Shown here: one piece after another, positions 26,997 to 35,994 of the stretch | Numbering within the stretch: the stretch's first letter is position 1 | Layout: the number at the start of each line of letters is the position of its first letter | Assembly: GCA_016713225.1 (NCBI GenBank) | Contig: JADJPO010000011.1 | Span: 533,298 to 597,297 of the forward strand | Length of the DNA: 64,000 nucleotides | Reading direction: 5' to 3' | Origin: Kineosporiaceae bacterium | GTDB lineage: Bacteria > Actinomycetota > Actinomycetes > Actinomycetales > Kineosporiaceae | Translations under genes and position numbers: made by a program | The notes under the pieces: model-generated | The model's input: only the letters and a program-made list of their open reading frames with translations | Databases searched by the model: none | Told to the model about the DNA's origin: nothing

Positions 26997-28709
26997 CTAA
27001 CCGCGGGGTGACGGCGTGAGGCCGCCCTGCCAGGTGGGACGCAGCACGTGACGACCCTCCACCAGGCCCGCGTGTCGCACCTCGACCCGCGCCTGCCGGC
27101 CCTCGAGCACCACGGTCATCACCCCGTTGTCGAACCAGGCTCCCCGATCGAGGCGCCATCGCAGCGGCACGTCCTCGACCCCGGCGGCACGCGCCGCCCG
27201 GCGCGTTAACCTGGCCGCCAGGCGGCCACTCAGGGTCCTGGTGGCCAGCCGCATCAGCCGGCCGAGCGGGTTGCGCAGAGGCGACATCGTCAACTGCACC
27301 AACGCGGTGCGCTGCGGGTCCACCCCCGGCATGGTCGCCCTCGCCACGTACGAGCTGTGAATGTCACCCGACAGGAACAGCACGCTCGCCGGCGGTTCAG
27401 CTGCCGGGTCGCGGCGTGCCCCCGCGACCTCGCCGAGCAGGTCGCACAACCGATGCAGGCTGAGCCGGAACGATGCCCAGTGTTCGAGATCCATGAGCTG
27501 GCGTAGGTTCTCGGCGATCCGGACGGCGCGGCGCCCCCAGGCGCCACCGGCCACCGCCTCGTCCCAGCCCTCCAGATGATGGATCCCGGGCGGCAGCAGC
27601 ACCGGCAGGGTCGAGCCGACCAGCAGGTGGTCGAGCCGCCGCTCCAGCACCCGATCGCGGAACCAGGCCCACTCGACGTCGTCCACGATGGCGCGGCGAT
27701 CGGGATCGAGCGAACGCGAGCACCGGGTGTCGACCACGATCAGCCGGACCGCGGAGCCCAGGTCGCGCACCACGCTCCAGCGGGCGCTCGGCGGATCGGC
27801 GTCGGCACCGAACGCGAACTCGTCCAACCGGTTCGAGCGCACCGCGTCGTCCGGCTCGGTCCGCACCAGGCGGTACAGCTCGTTGTCGTCCAGCTCCTCC
27901 GGCGACAGGTTGCCGAGGTGTTGATAGACCCAGTACGAGCCCAGCCCCCCGACCACTCGATCCCGCCACCAGGGGCGCGAGGTGACCTGCTCACGCCAGG
28001 CGAGCGAGGTGTTCCAGTCATCGCGCAGATCGTGGTCGTCGAGCATCATCACGCTCGGCACGGTCGAGAGCAGCCATCGCACGGCGGGCTCGGTCCAGGT
28101 CTCGTGATAGAGCCAGGTGTACTCCTCGAAATCGGCGATCTCCTCGGCCATCTCGGGGTCGGGCCGTTCCCGTTCGCGGAGCCGTGCCCGGACGGCGTCC
28201 GAGGGTTCGTCGGCGTAGATCTGGTCGCCGTTCAGCAGCAACAGATCGGGCCACTCGGGGTGCGGTGAGGCCGCCAGGTGCTCGGCGAGCGCGACCAGTG
28301 CATCCGGGCCGAACCGGCGCAGGCCGGCGTCGTCCAGGGGGGCGCTCTGGCGACAACTGCCGAACGTCAGCCGGACGACGTCGCCACCGTCCGGAGTGCG
28401 GATCACGCTGGCGGGGAGGCCGTTTGCGGGATCGGGCCAGACCGGTTCGTCGTCCAGCAACACCTGGTACTCAGTGACCGAGCCGGGGGCCAGCCCGCGC
28501 AGCACGACGAGGGCGTAGTGGTGGCCGTGCACCGACCAGGTGGTCTCGTGCGCCGAGGCCGAGCCGTCGGGCGTGCGGACGTCGACCCGGTAGGGCCGGT
28601 CGGTCTCGACCCAGATCGTCGCGCGGGCGGCGTCGACGTGTCGCAGCAGCGGCCCGACCAATAGCCGATCCGCTGGCCGCATCGCCTCCTGCGCCGCCCT
28701 CATGAACAC
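26997..28709 (-). CDS. PhoD-like metallophosphoesterase
   Basis: The protein has 570 aa. An N-terminal FN3-like domain (GPLLRHVDAARATIWVETD) is followed by a PhoD-type catalytic domain: TFGSCRQ, LLNGDQIYADE, MLDDHDLRDDWN, VVDTRCSRS and FLSGDIHSSYVA. These match the metal-ligand motifs of PhoD phosphodiesterase/phosphatase. No Tat signal is seen, so unlike classical PhoD it is likely cytoplasmic. ATG 28709 is used. ATG 28682 (MRPADRLL) is also possible. It is adjacent to the amylase gene on the same strand. Confidence 0.9.
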   Translation of the reverse strand: MFMRAAQEAMRPADRLLVGPLLRHVDAARATIWVETDRPYRVDVRTPDGSASAHETTWSVHGHHYALVVLRGLAPGSVTEYQVLLDDEPVWPDPANGLPASVIRTPDGGDVVRLTFGSCRQSAPLDDAGLRRFGPDALVALAEHLAASPHPEWPDLLLLNGDQIYADEPSDAVRARLRERERPDPEMAEEIADFEEYTWLYHETWTEPAVRWLLSTVPSVMMLDDHDLRDDWNTSLAWREQVTSRPWWRDRVVGGLGSYWVYQHLGNLSPEELDDNELYRLVRTEPDDAVRSNRLDEFAFGADADPPSARWSVVRDLGSAVRLIVVDTRCSRSLDPDRRAIVDDVEWAWFRDRVLERRLDHLLVGSTLPVLLPPGIHHLEGWDEAVAGGAWGRRAVRIAENLRQLMDLEHWASFRLSLHRLCDLLGEVAGARRDPAAEPPASVLFLSGDIHSSYVARATMPGVDPQRTALVQLTMSPLRNPLGRLMRLATRTLSGRLAARLTRRAARAAGVEDVPLRWRLDRGAWFDNGVMTVVLEGRQARVEVRHAGLVEGRHVLRPTWQGGLTPSPRG

Positions 28710-28811
28710 CCGACCCTAGGGCGCTATCATGCGATATCATCACGGTTGGGCAGGGCTCGTCGGCTCCAGGCCCGTGGTGCCGGCCCTGTTCGGCCCGTTC
28801 GGGAGGTGGCC

Positions 28812-29021
28812 ATGGCCAACGTGCTCATCCGCAACATCGACGAGGACGACCTCGCCCGGCTCGACGAATTGGCCGCGCGCGCCGGCCTGTCGCGCAACGA
28901 GTTCTTGCTGCGGCATCTGCAGCAAGCCGCCCATCGCGTCACGTCCGAGATCACCGCCGCAGACTTCGACAAATTCGCCGATCTCGCCGACGACGACGTG
29001 ATGCGTGGCGCCTGGTCGTGA
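28812..29021 (+). CDS. Ribbon-helix-helix antitoxin (FitA-like)
   Basis: The protein has 69 aa, beginning MANVLIRNIDEDDLARLDEL with the RHH fold, then AARAGLSRNEFLLRHLQQAA. Its stop overlaps the GTG of the following PIN gene (GTGA). GGAGG lies just upstream of ATG 28812. Confidence 0.88.
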   Translation: MANVLIRNIDEDDLARLDELAARAGLSRNEFLLRHLQQAAHRVTSEITAADFDKFADLADDDVMRGAWS

Positions 29022-29527
29022 CCTCACCCACCTGGCTCATCGACAAGTCCGCGTTGGCGCGGCTGTCGACCAACGCGGACACCCCTGAGTGGGTGGCCCG
29101 GGTCCAACGAGGGCTGGTGCACGTGGCGACGGCCACGATTCTCGAGGTGGGGTTCTCGGCACGATCCTCCGCCGAGTGGGTTCATCGCACCGAGGGTCCG
29201 CCGCTCATGCTCATGCCGGTCGCCCATCTCACCCCCGCCGCCGAGCAACGCGCCGTTCACGTTCAGGGCCTACTCGCCCAGCGTGGCCAGCATCGAGCGC
29301 CTTCCGTTCCTGACCTTCTGATCGCCGCCATCGCCGAGCTGTCCGGCCTGACCGTGCTGCACGTCGACAAGGACTTCGAGTTGATCGCCGAGGTCACCCG
29401 GCAACCGACAGAGCGCCTGCGCCTGACGGACTCCGATCGCACCGATCACGCCGAGCACGCCGATCCATCGCCGGGACGAGAACCCCTCATCGCGGAGCAC
29501 CGAGACAAGGGACACCGAGATGAGTGA
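29018..29527 (+). CDS. PIN-domain ribonuclease toxin
   Basis: The protein has 169 aa. Acidic PIN residues are in TWLIDKSALARL, ATILEVGFS, SVPDLLIAAIAEL and LHVDKDFELIAEV. The C-terminal 35 residues (TDSDRTDHAEHADP) are hydrophilic and extend past the usual PIN end. It forms a toxin-antitoxin pair with the RHH gene and overlaps the next gene by 8 bases. Confidence 0.88.
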   Translation: MTSPTWLIDKSALARLSTNADTPEWVARVQRGLVHVATATILEVGFSARSSAEWVHRTEGPPLMLMPVAHLTPAAEQRAVHVQGLLAQRGQHRAPSVPDLLIAAIAELSGLTVLHVDKDFELIAEVTRQPTERLRLTDSDRTDHAEHADPSPGREPLIAEHRDKGHRDE

Positions 29528-29852
29528 CGTAGACGCCGTCGTCGACCAGCTGGAGAACGACCGGGCCGCACTGGCCACCATGCGCCTGTTGATCGACCCG
29601 ACCACCGCCGGTGAGACCGCGCTGGCGTTGCTGCGCCGCAACGACCCGCTCGGGGTGATGTTCCTGCTCGGCGGTTTCGAGAACGCCGGCGCCGACACCC
29701 GCAGCGAGATCGAGGACGCCGCTACCTCCTACGCTGCGGACGACGCCGCCCGGGCGACCCTCACCCACCACCTGACCATGGCGCAGCGCGCGTCCGACCC
29801 GCGCACAGCCCGAGCCGCGCGAGAGCTGGTCACAGTCATCTCCCTGCCCTGA
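29520..29852 (+). CDS. Uncharacterised 110-aa protein
   Basis: A soluble, helical-looking protein (VDQLENDRAALATMRLLIDP, LLRRNDPLGVMFLLGGFENA). No family is recognised. It overlaps the PIN toxin gene by 8 bases, so it is translated with the module, and is followed at once by a hairpin terminator. Confidence 0.7.
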   Translation: MSDVDAVVDQLENDRAALATMRLLIDPTTAGETALALLRRNDPLGVMFLLGGFENAGADTRSEIEDAATSYAADDAARATLTHHLTMAQRASDPRTARAARELVTVISLP

Positions 29853-29857
29853 GCGCG

Positions 29858-29880
29858 CGGCGTGCCGTGTCGGCACGCCG
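29858..29880 (+). terminator. Strong hairpin terminator after the PIN module
   Basis: A perfect 10-bp stem (CGGCGTGCCG / CGGCACGCCG) with a TGT loop begins six bases after the stop of the 110-aa gene. There is no T-tract downstream. Confidence 0.65.
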
Positions 29881-29910
29881 TCCGGGGTAGCGCGCGGTCG
29901 CTCCTGGTGG

Positions 29911-30045
29911 CGTGCGGTCACTTCTGACCCTGTGCGGTCACTTCCCGCCCTGTGCGGTCACTTCTGACCCTGTGCGGTCACTCTGACCCTGTGCGGTCAC
30001 TTCTGACCCTGTGCGGTCACTTCAAACCGGACTGCGGTCAGTTCC
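29911..30045. repeat. Tandem array of a 20-bp unit, about six copies plus a degenerate one
   Basis: The unit GTGCGGTCACTTCTGACCCT repeats head to tail with single-base changes and one 19-base copy, ending in a degenerate seventh copy near 30031. An inverted copy of its core (GAAGTGACCGCAC) lies at 30073-30085, so the array could fold back. It fills most of the 304-base gap before the helicase gene. Repeated, inverted motifs like this occur at the ends of some insertion sequences, but no transposase is nearby. Confidence 0.8.
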
Positions 30046-30156
30046 GGCGGATGACAACGCTGCCTTCGACCCGAAGTGACCGCACTCGCCCGGCGGCATC
30101 GCGGATCATGGATTCTGGCCTGCGTCCCTGTCGGTGGGCTCACCTAGCCTGAGGTC

Positions 30157-32313
30157 ATGGCAACCCCTGCACCTCCGACAATCCCCGCGACCCAGCTCGC
30201 GGACGCCGCCCGGCACGCCCTGCGCACGCTGGTCGGCGGCGCGGCCGGCGCTGCGGACGGCGCGGAGTCCATCGACTTCCGGGACGGGCAGCTCGAGGCC
30301 ATCACCGCCCTGGTGCACGGCCGCCAACGGGTGCTGGTGGTGCAGCGCACCGGCTGGGGCAAGTCGGCGGTGTACTTCGTCGCCACCCGACTACTGCGGG
30401 ACGCCGGGGCCGGGCCGACACTGATCGTCTCGCCGCTGCTGGCCCTGATGCGCGATCAGATCGCCGCCGCCGGGCGGGCCGGGGTGCGCGCGATGTCGAT
30501 GAACTCGGCCAACGCCGAGGAGTGGGGCGCGGTGCGCGAGGCACTGGCCGCCGACGCCGTCGATGTGCTGCTGGTGAGCCCGGAACGCTTGAACAACCCG
30601 CGCTTCCGTGACGAGCAACTGCCCGATCTGGCGCGACGCTGCGGCCTCCTCGTCGTCGACGAGGCGCACTGCATCAGCGACTGGGGGCACGACTTCCGCC
30701 CCGACTACCGGCGCATCCGCGACCTGCTGACCACGCTGCCCGACAACACCCCGGTGCTGGCCACCACCGCGACCGCGAATGCCCGGGTGGTCACCGATGT
30801 CGCCGAGCAGCTGGGCGCCGGGGGGCGCGCGGTGACCACGCTGCGCGGTGGGCTGGCCCGCGACAGCCTGCGGCTCGGCGTCCTGCCCATCACCACCCCG
30901 GAACAGCGGCTCGCCTGGCTGTTGGCCCACCTCGGCGACCTGCCGGGTAGCGGCATCGTCTACACGCTCACGGTGAGCGCGGCCGAGGACGTCGCGGCGG
31001 CGCTGCGCGAGGCCGGTCATGCCGTGCAGGCCTACACCGGCCGCACCGACCCCCAGCAGCGCGAGCAGCTGGAACAGTCGTTGCTGCGCAACGAGGTCAA
31101 GGCCCTGGTCGCCACCAGTGCCCTCGGCATGGGTTTCGACAAACCCGACCTCGGGTTCGTGCTCCACCTGGGGGCGCCCTCCTCCCCCGTGGCGTACTAC
31201 CAGCAGGTGGGACGCGCCGGACGCGCCACCGAGCGGGCCGACGTGCTGCTGCTGCCCGGCAGTGAGGACCGCGACATCTGGTCCTACTTCGCCTCGGCGT
31301 CCATGCCTCGCAGACACCAGGCGGCGGCCGTGATCGAGACTCTGGCCGGCTCGTCCAAGGCCCTGTCGACCGCCGCTCTCGAGAGTGCCGTCGACGTCCG
31401 GCGCACCCGGCTCGAGCTGCTGCTCAAGGTGCTCGACGTCGACGGGGCGGTGCAACGGGTCAGCGGCGGCTGGGTCGCCACCGGCGCCGAGTGGACCTAC
31501 GACGAAGATCGCTACGCCCGGCTGACCGCCGCCCGCGAGCGCGAGCAGGGGCTGATGCTCGACTACCAGTCGGGTTCGGCATGCCGGATGCGCTTCCTGC
31601 AACAGGCTCTGGACGACGAGACCGCCGCCGACTGCGGCCGGTGCGACGTCTGCGCCGGGTCGTGGTACGACTCCGAAATCCCCACAGCGGCAACACAGAT
31701 CGCGCGGCAGCGGCTCGATCGCGTCGGGGTCGAGCTGGAGCCACGGGCAATGTGGCCGACCGGCATGGACCGGCTCGGCGTCCCGGTGCGAGGCAAGATC
31801 CCCGCGGAGTCGGCGATGACCGTCGGCCGCACGCTCGCCCGGCTGAGCGATCTGGGCTGGGGGCAACGGGTGCGCCGGCTGCTCGACGAGCCGGACGCCG
31901 CTCCCCCCTCGTGGCTGGCCGAGGCCACCATCGAGGTGCTCAAGGGCTGGGACTGGCAGGCTCGGCCCTCCGCTGTGGTCGCCGTCCCTTCGCGGCGACG
32001 CCCCCAGCTGGTCACGGGGGTGGCCCGAGGCCTGGCCGGGGTGGGACGGCTGACCTACCTGGGCACCCTCGACCCGGTGGACGGCGGCCCGACGGGTGAG
32101 CCCGGTGGCAACAGCGCCTTCCGGCTGGCCGGCGTGTGGGGGCGGCTCGCGGTCGGCTCGGCCATGGCCGAGGCCCTGGCCGGCCTCGACGGGCCGGTAC
32201 TGCTGGTCGACGACCTCGCGTCGTCCCGCTGGACGCTGACCGTCGCTGCCGCGGTGCTGCGCGAGGCGGGTGCACCCGAGGTGCTGCCGTTCACGCTCGC
32301 CCTCGACGGCTGA
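30157..32313 (+). CDS. RecQ-type ATP-dependent DNA helicase with phosphoribosyltransferase-like C-terminus
   Basis: The protein has 718 aa. SF2 helicase motifs: FRDGQLEAI (Q/0), VVQRTGWGKS (I), VVDEAHCISDWGHDFR (II, DEAH, plus RecQ loop), ATTATA (III) and QQVGRAGRA (VI). A zinc-binding-like CRMRFLQQ ... CGRCDVCAG follows. There is no HRDC domain. Instead the last 150 residues (PSAVVAVPSRRRPQLVTGVA, GPVLLVDDLASSRWTLTVAA) resemble a PRPP-binding-type phosphoribosyltransferase fold. This RecQ subtype occurs in actinobacteria. The likely role is DNA repair. Confidence 0.9.
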   Translation: MATPAPPTIPATQLADAARHALRTLVGGAAGAADGAESIDFRDGQLEAITALVHGRQRVLVVQRTGWGKSAVYFVATRLLRDAGAGPTLIVSPLLALMRDQIAAAGRAGVRAMSMNSANAEEWGAVREALAADAVDVLLVSPERLNNPRFRDEQLPDLARRCGLLVVDEAHCISDWGHDFRPDYRRIRDLLTTLPDNTPVLATTATANARVVTDVAEQLGAGGRAVTTLRGGLARDSLRLGVLPITTPEQRLAWLLAHLGDLPGSGIVYTLTVSAAEDVAAALREAGHAVQAYTGRTDPQQREQLEQSLLRNEVKALVATSALGMGFDKPDLGFVLHLGAPSSPVAYYQQVGRAGRATERADVLLLPGSEDRDIWSYFASASMPRRHQAAAVIETLAGSSKALSTAALESAVDVRRTRLELLLKVLDVDGAVQRVSGGWVATGAEWTYDEDRYARLTAAREREQGLMLDYQSGSACRMRFLQQALDDETAADCGRCDVCAGSWYDSEIPTAATQIARQRLDRVGVELEPRAMWPTGMDRLGVPVRGKIPAESAMTVGRTLARLSDLGWGQRVRRLLDEPDAAPPSWLAEATIEVLKGWDWQARPSAVVAVPSRRRPQLVTGVARGLAGVGRLTYLGTLDPVDGGPTGEPGGNSAFRLAGVWGRLAVGSAMAEALAGLDGPVLLVDDLASSRWTLTVAAAVLREAGAPEVLPFTLALDG

Positions 32314-32370
32314 GCCGCCCGCGTCGCCGATCCGGGGGGTGCATCCATCAGCGGGGCAACGTACGGTCAG

Positions 32371-33819
32371 GTGGTGACGACACCTCAGCCGCCCGGCCGG
32401 CCACCAGCGGGTCTGCCCACCACCGTCGGCGCGTTGCGCGCCTCCGGCCATGTGCACCGCAGCGTCAAGGACGAGATCCGGCAGAACCTGCTGCACGCGA
32501 TGCGGGCGGGCTCGGTGCGCTTCCCCGGGGTGGTGGGCTTCGACGACACCGTGCTGCCCGACCTGGAGCGCGCACTACTGGCCGGCCACGACGTGGTGCT
32601 GTTGGGCGAGCGGGGCCAGGGCAAGACTCGGCTGATCCGCACCCTGGTCGGCCTGCTGGACGAATGGACCCCGGTGATCGCCGGCGCCGAACTGCACGAG
32701 CACCCCTACGACCCGATCACCCCGGCCACCCGTCGTCGGGCGGCCGAACGGGGTGAGGAGCTCGAGATCCGCTGGGTGCACCGCGACGACCGGTACGCCG
32801 AGAAGCTCGCCACCCCGGACACCAGCATCGGCGACCTGATCGGTGACGTCGACCCGATCAAGGTGGCCGAGGGGCGCACCCTGGGCGACCCGGAGACGAT
32901 CCACTTCGGCCTGGTGCCCCGCATGCACCGCGGCATCTTCGCCGTCAACGAATTGCCCGACCTGGCCGAACGGATCCAGGTGGGCCTGCTCAACGTGCTC
33001 GAGGAACGCGACGTCCAGGTGCGCGGGTACGTGGTGCGGCTGCCGCTCGACCTGCTGCTCGTCGCCAGCGCCAATCCCGAGGACTACACCAACCGCGGCC
33101 GCATCATCACCCCGCTCAAGGACCGCTTCGGCGCCGAGGTGCGCACTCACTACCCGCTGGAACTCGACGGCGAGGTCGCCCTGGTGCGCCAGGAGGCAGC
33201 CCTGGCCGCCGAGGTGCCGGACCACCTGATCGAGGTGCTCGCCGTCTTCACCCGGGCGGTACGCGAATCTCCGTCGGTCGATGGCCGCTCGGGGGTGTCG
33301 GCCCGGTTCGCGATCGCCGGCGCCGAGACGGTGGCGGCCGCGGCGCTGCGCCGTCATGCCCTGCTCGGCGAGACGGATCCCCCGGTGGCTCGCGTCGGCG
33401 ACACCGAGACCATCACCGCCACGTTGCGCGGCAAGGTCGAGTTCGAGGCGGACGGCGAGGGCCGCGAGCTGGAGCTGCTCGACCACCTGCTGCGGCGCGC
33501 CACCGCCGAGGTCTGGCGGCGTCGGCTCGGTGGGCTGGACCTGACCGAGCTGGTCGCCGTCGCCGCCGAGAACGCCATCCTGGCCGGGGACGGCGTCCGC
33601 TCCACCGAACTGCTCGGCCAGTTCGAACGGGTGCCCGCCCTGGGCGCGCTCCTGACGCGCCTCGGCATGGACGCCGAGCCCACCCCCGCCCGAGCCGCCA
33701 GCGCGCTGGAGTTCGCCCTCGAAGGGCTGCACCTGACCCGGCGGCTGGCCAAGGACACCCTGGACGACGGCCGCGTGGTCTACGGCGGATCGTCCGACGG
33801 CGACCACGGGCGGGACTGA
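32371..33819 (+). CDS. MoxR/Mg-chelatase-like AAA+ ATPase
   Basis: The protein has 482 aa. Walker A LLGERGQGKTRLIRT is near residue 75. The Walker B region FAVNELPDLAERIQVGLLNV is followed by LEERDVQVRGY, and sensor/arginine regions are ASANPEDYTNRGRIITPLKD and RFGAEVRTHYP. The protein resembles magnesium chelatase subunit I/MoxR ATPases, which act with vWA proteins to remodel or metallate partners. The vWA gene starts two bases after its stop, supporting such a pair. The GTG start at 32371 has no strong upstream ribosome-binding site visible. Confidence 0.88.
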   Translation: MVTTPQPPGRPPAGLPTTVGALRASGHVHRSVKDEIRQNLLHAMRAGSVRFPGVVGFDDTVLPDLERALLAGHDVVLLGERGQGKTRLIRTLVGLLDEWTPVIAGAELHEHPYDPITPATRRRAAERGEELEIRWVHRDDRYAEKLATPDTSIGDLIGDVDPIKVAEGRTLGDPETIHFGLVPRMHRGIFAVNELPDLAERIQVGLLNVLEERDVQVRGYVVRLPLDLLLVASANPEDYTNRGRIITPLKDRFGAEVRTHYPLELDGEVALVRQEAALAAEVPDHLIEVLAVFTRAVRESPSVDGRSGVSARFAIAGAETVAAAALRRHALLGETDPPVARVGDTETITATLRGKVEFEADGEGRELELLDHLLRRATAEVWRRRLGGLDLTELVAVAAENAILAGDGVRSTELLGQFERVPALGALLTRLGMDAEPTPARAASALEFALEGLHLTRRLAKDTLDDGRVVYGGSSDGDHGRD

Positions 33820-33821
33820 CC

Positions 33822-35915
33822 ATGCCCCGCCGACCCATGCCCCGCCGACATCGCTACGGCCCCTGGCGGGGCGGACCGGACCCACTGGCGCCGCCGTTCG
33901 ACGTCCGGCACGCGCTGGACGCCCTCGGCGAACGGGTGCTGGCCGGTGAGGGCCTGAGCGAGGCGTTGCGCGACCTGCTGCGGCGAGGGGTGCCGGACGA
34001 GGCGGGCCGCCGGCAGGGCCTGGACGACCTGCGCGCCCGGGCTGCGCGACAGCGGCGCGAGACCGCTCGGCGGGGGCCGTTGGGACGGCGCGCTCACCAA
34101 GGCTGCGGCCCTGCTCGACCAGGCCCTGGCCGCTGAGCGCGAGGAACTCGAGAACCGTGCGATCAGTGCCACGGACGAGGCGCAGGCGATGGAGGCCGCG
34201 TTCGCCCAATCCCGGCTCGACGCGCTGCCCCGATCGACCGCGGCCGCCGTCCGCGAGTTGAGCGACTACCGCTGGAGCTCACCGCGCGCCGAACAGCTCT
34301 ACCGCGAGATCCTCGACGAGCTGCGGGGCGACGTCATCGACTCGCAGTTCCGCGGCCTGCGGGACGCGCTGCAGAACCTGGGATCAGAGCAGGGCAATGC
34401 CTCGATGGCGCGGGTGGCCGAGATGCTGCGCGACCTGAATGCCTTGCTGGACAAGCACTCTCGCGGTGAGGACACCACCGAGGACTTCGCCGAGTTCATG
34501 AACCGGCACGGCGAGATGTTCCCGGACAACCCGCAGAACGTCGACGAGCTGATCGACGCGTTGGCCCGGCAGGCCGCCGCCGGCCAGCGGCTGCTGAACT
34601 CGATGTCGCCCCAGCAGCGCGAGGAACTCGCCGGGCTGATGGCCCAGGCCCTGGGGGACGGCGAGCTGGCCGCACAGCTGGCCGCCCTCACCGATGCACT
34701 GCGAGCGCTACGCCCCGATCTGGGCTGGAGCGGCTCCGAGCCCTCACGCGGCAGCAACCCGCTCGGCTACGGCGAGGCCACCGAGGCACTGGCCGAACTG
34801 GCCGACCTGGACGACCTGATCGACGCCCTCGGCCAGGACCGCCCTGGCGCGACGCTGGACGACATCGACGTCGAACAGGTCGAGCGCTCTCTCGGATCGA
34901 CTGCGGCACAGGATGTTCGGGCGCTGCAACAGCTCGAGCGCGAGTTGCTCGACCAGGGTTGGCTGACCGGCGGCGCCGACGGGGTGCACCTGACCCCCAA
35001 GGCGCTGCGTCGGCTCGGTCAGACTGCGCTGCGCCAGGTGTTCGCCCACCTGGACGCCGGGGGGCGCGGTGATCACGATCAGCGGGACGCCGGCGCCGCC
35101 GGTGAGGCGACGGGCGCAACGCGGGCCTGGGAGTTCGGCGACAGTCAGCCGCTCGACGTGGTGCGCACCGTCGGCAATGCGCTGCGCCGGGGTGGACTTC
35201 CCACCCCGCGTACGCCGTCGGCAGACACAGCGTCGGCGCCAGGCCGCGTCCGGCTACAGGTGAACGACTTCGAGGTGATCCAGACCGAGCGCCGGGCCAG
35301 CGCCACCGTGGCGCTGTGCGTCGATCTGTCGTTCTCGATGGCGATCGAGGACCGATGGGGTCCGATGAAGCAGACCGCGCTGGCGCTGGCGCACCTGGTG
35401 GCGACGCGCTTTCCGCAGGATGCGTTGCAGATCATCGGGTTCGGTCGGTACGCGGCACCGCTGTCCACGATCGAGCTGGCCGGCATCGAGCCGGACTACG
35501 TGCAGGGAACCAACCTGCACCACGCCCTGCACCTGGCCGGACGGCACCTGCGCCGGCACCCGGACGGCGAGAGCGTCGTCCTCGTGGTCACCGATGGCGA
35601 GCCCACCGCCCACCTGGCCGACGGCGGTCAGGCACTGTTCACCTATCCGCCGGCGCGGGCCACGATCCGGGCGACGGTGGCCGAGGTCGACGCGCTGACC
35701 CGCTACGGCGCGGCGATCAACGTGTTCATGCTCGGTGAGGACCCGCGCCTGGCCCGATTCGTCGACGCTCTCGCCCGGCGCAACGGGGCCGGGTGTTCAG
35801 TCCATCGGCCGATCACCTGGGCAGTTACGTGGTCGGCGACTACCAGGAGCCCGCCGAGGCCGCCGCCCTCGGTGATCAGGCAATCCGTGCACAAGCCGCT
35901 GGGCTGATCGAGTGA
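33822..35915 (+). CDS. vWA-domain protein, partner of the MoxR-like ATPase (two frameshifts)
   Basis: The N-terminal part (33822 to about 34075) and the main part (34189-35907 open frame) are in different frames. The coding signal continues across as [16 protein letters not shown], so one base is extra near the GGGGG run at 34071-34075. A second, compensating shift lies near 35785, after which [19 protein letters not shown] reads to TGA at 35915. The C-terminal vWA domain has MIDAS residues in [12 protein letters not shown] and later [10 protein letters not shown]. Between lies a long helical, Glu/Ala-rich region. The two shifts cancel, so sequencing error is likely. Confidence 0.82.
35867..35893 (+). 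repeat. Interspersed 3'-end repeat, copy B
   Basis: CCCTCGG, TGATCA, one variable base (G), then GCAATCCGTGCAC, lying about 20 bases before the stop of the vWA gene and in sense. It shares 24 contiguous bases with copy C (51386-51409) and 26 of 27 with copy A. Confidence 0.85.
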
Positions 35916-35994
35916 CGATGATCCATCACCCTCGTCTCGGAGTCGACAAGAGGGTGTGGGAGGGCGATCAGACCAACGGCATGGCGGACGGCGC

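Noticed and set aside
29911..30085. CRISPR array
   Set aside because: The 20-bp units are directly adjacent with no unique spacers, so it is a tandem repeat, not CRISPR, and no cas gene is present.
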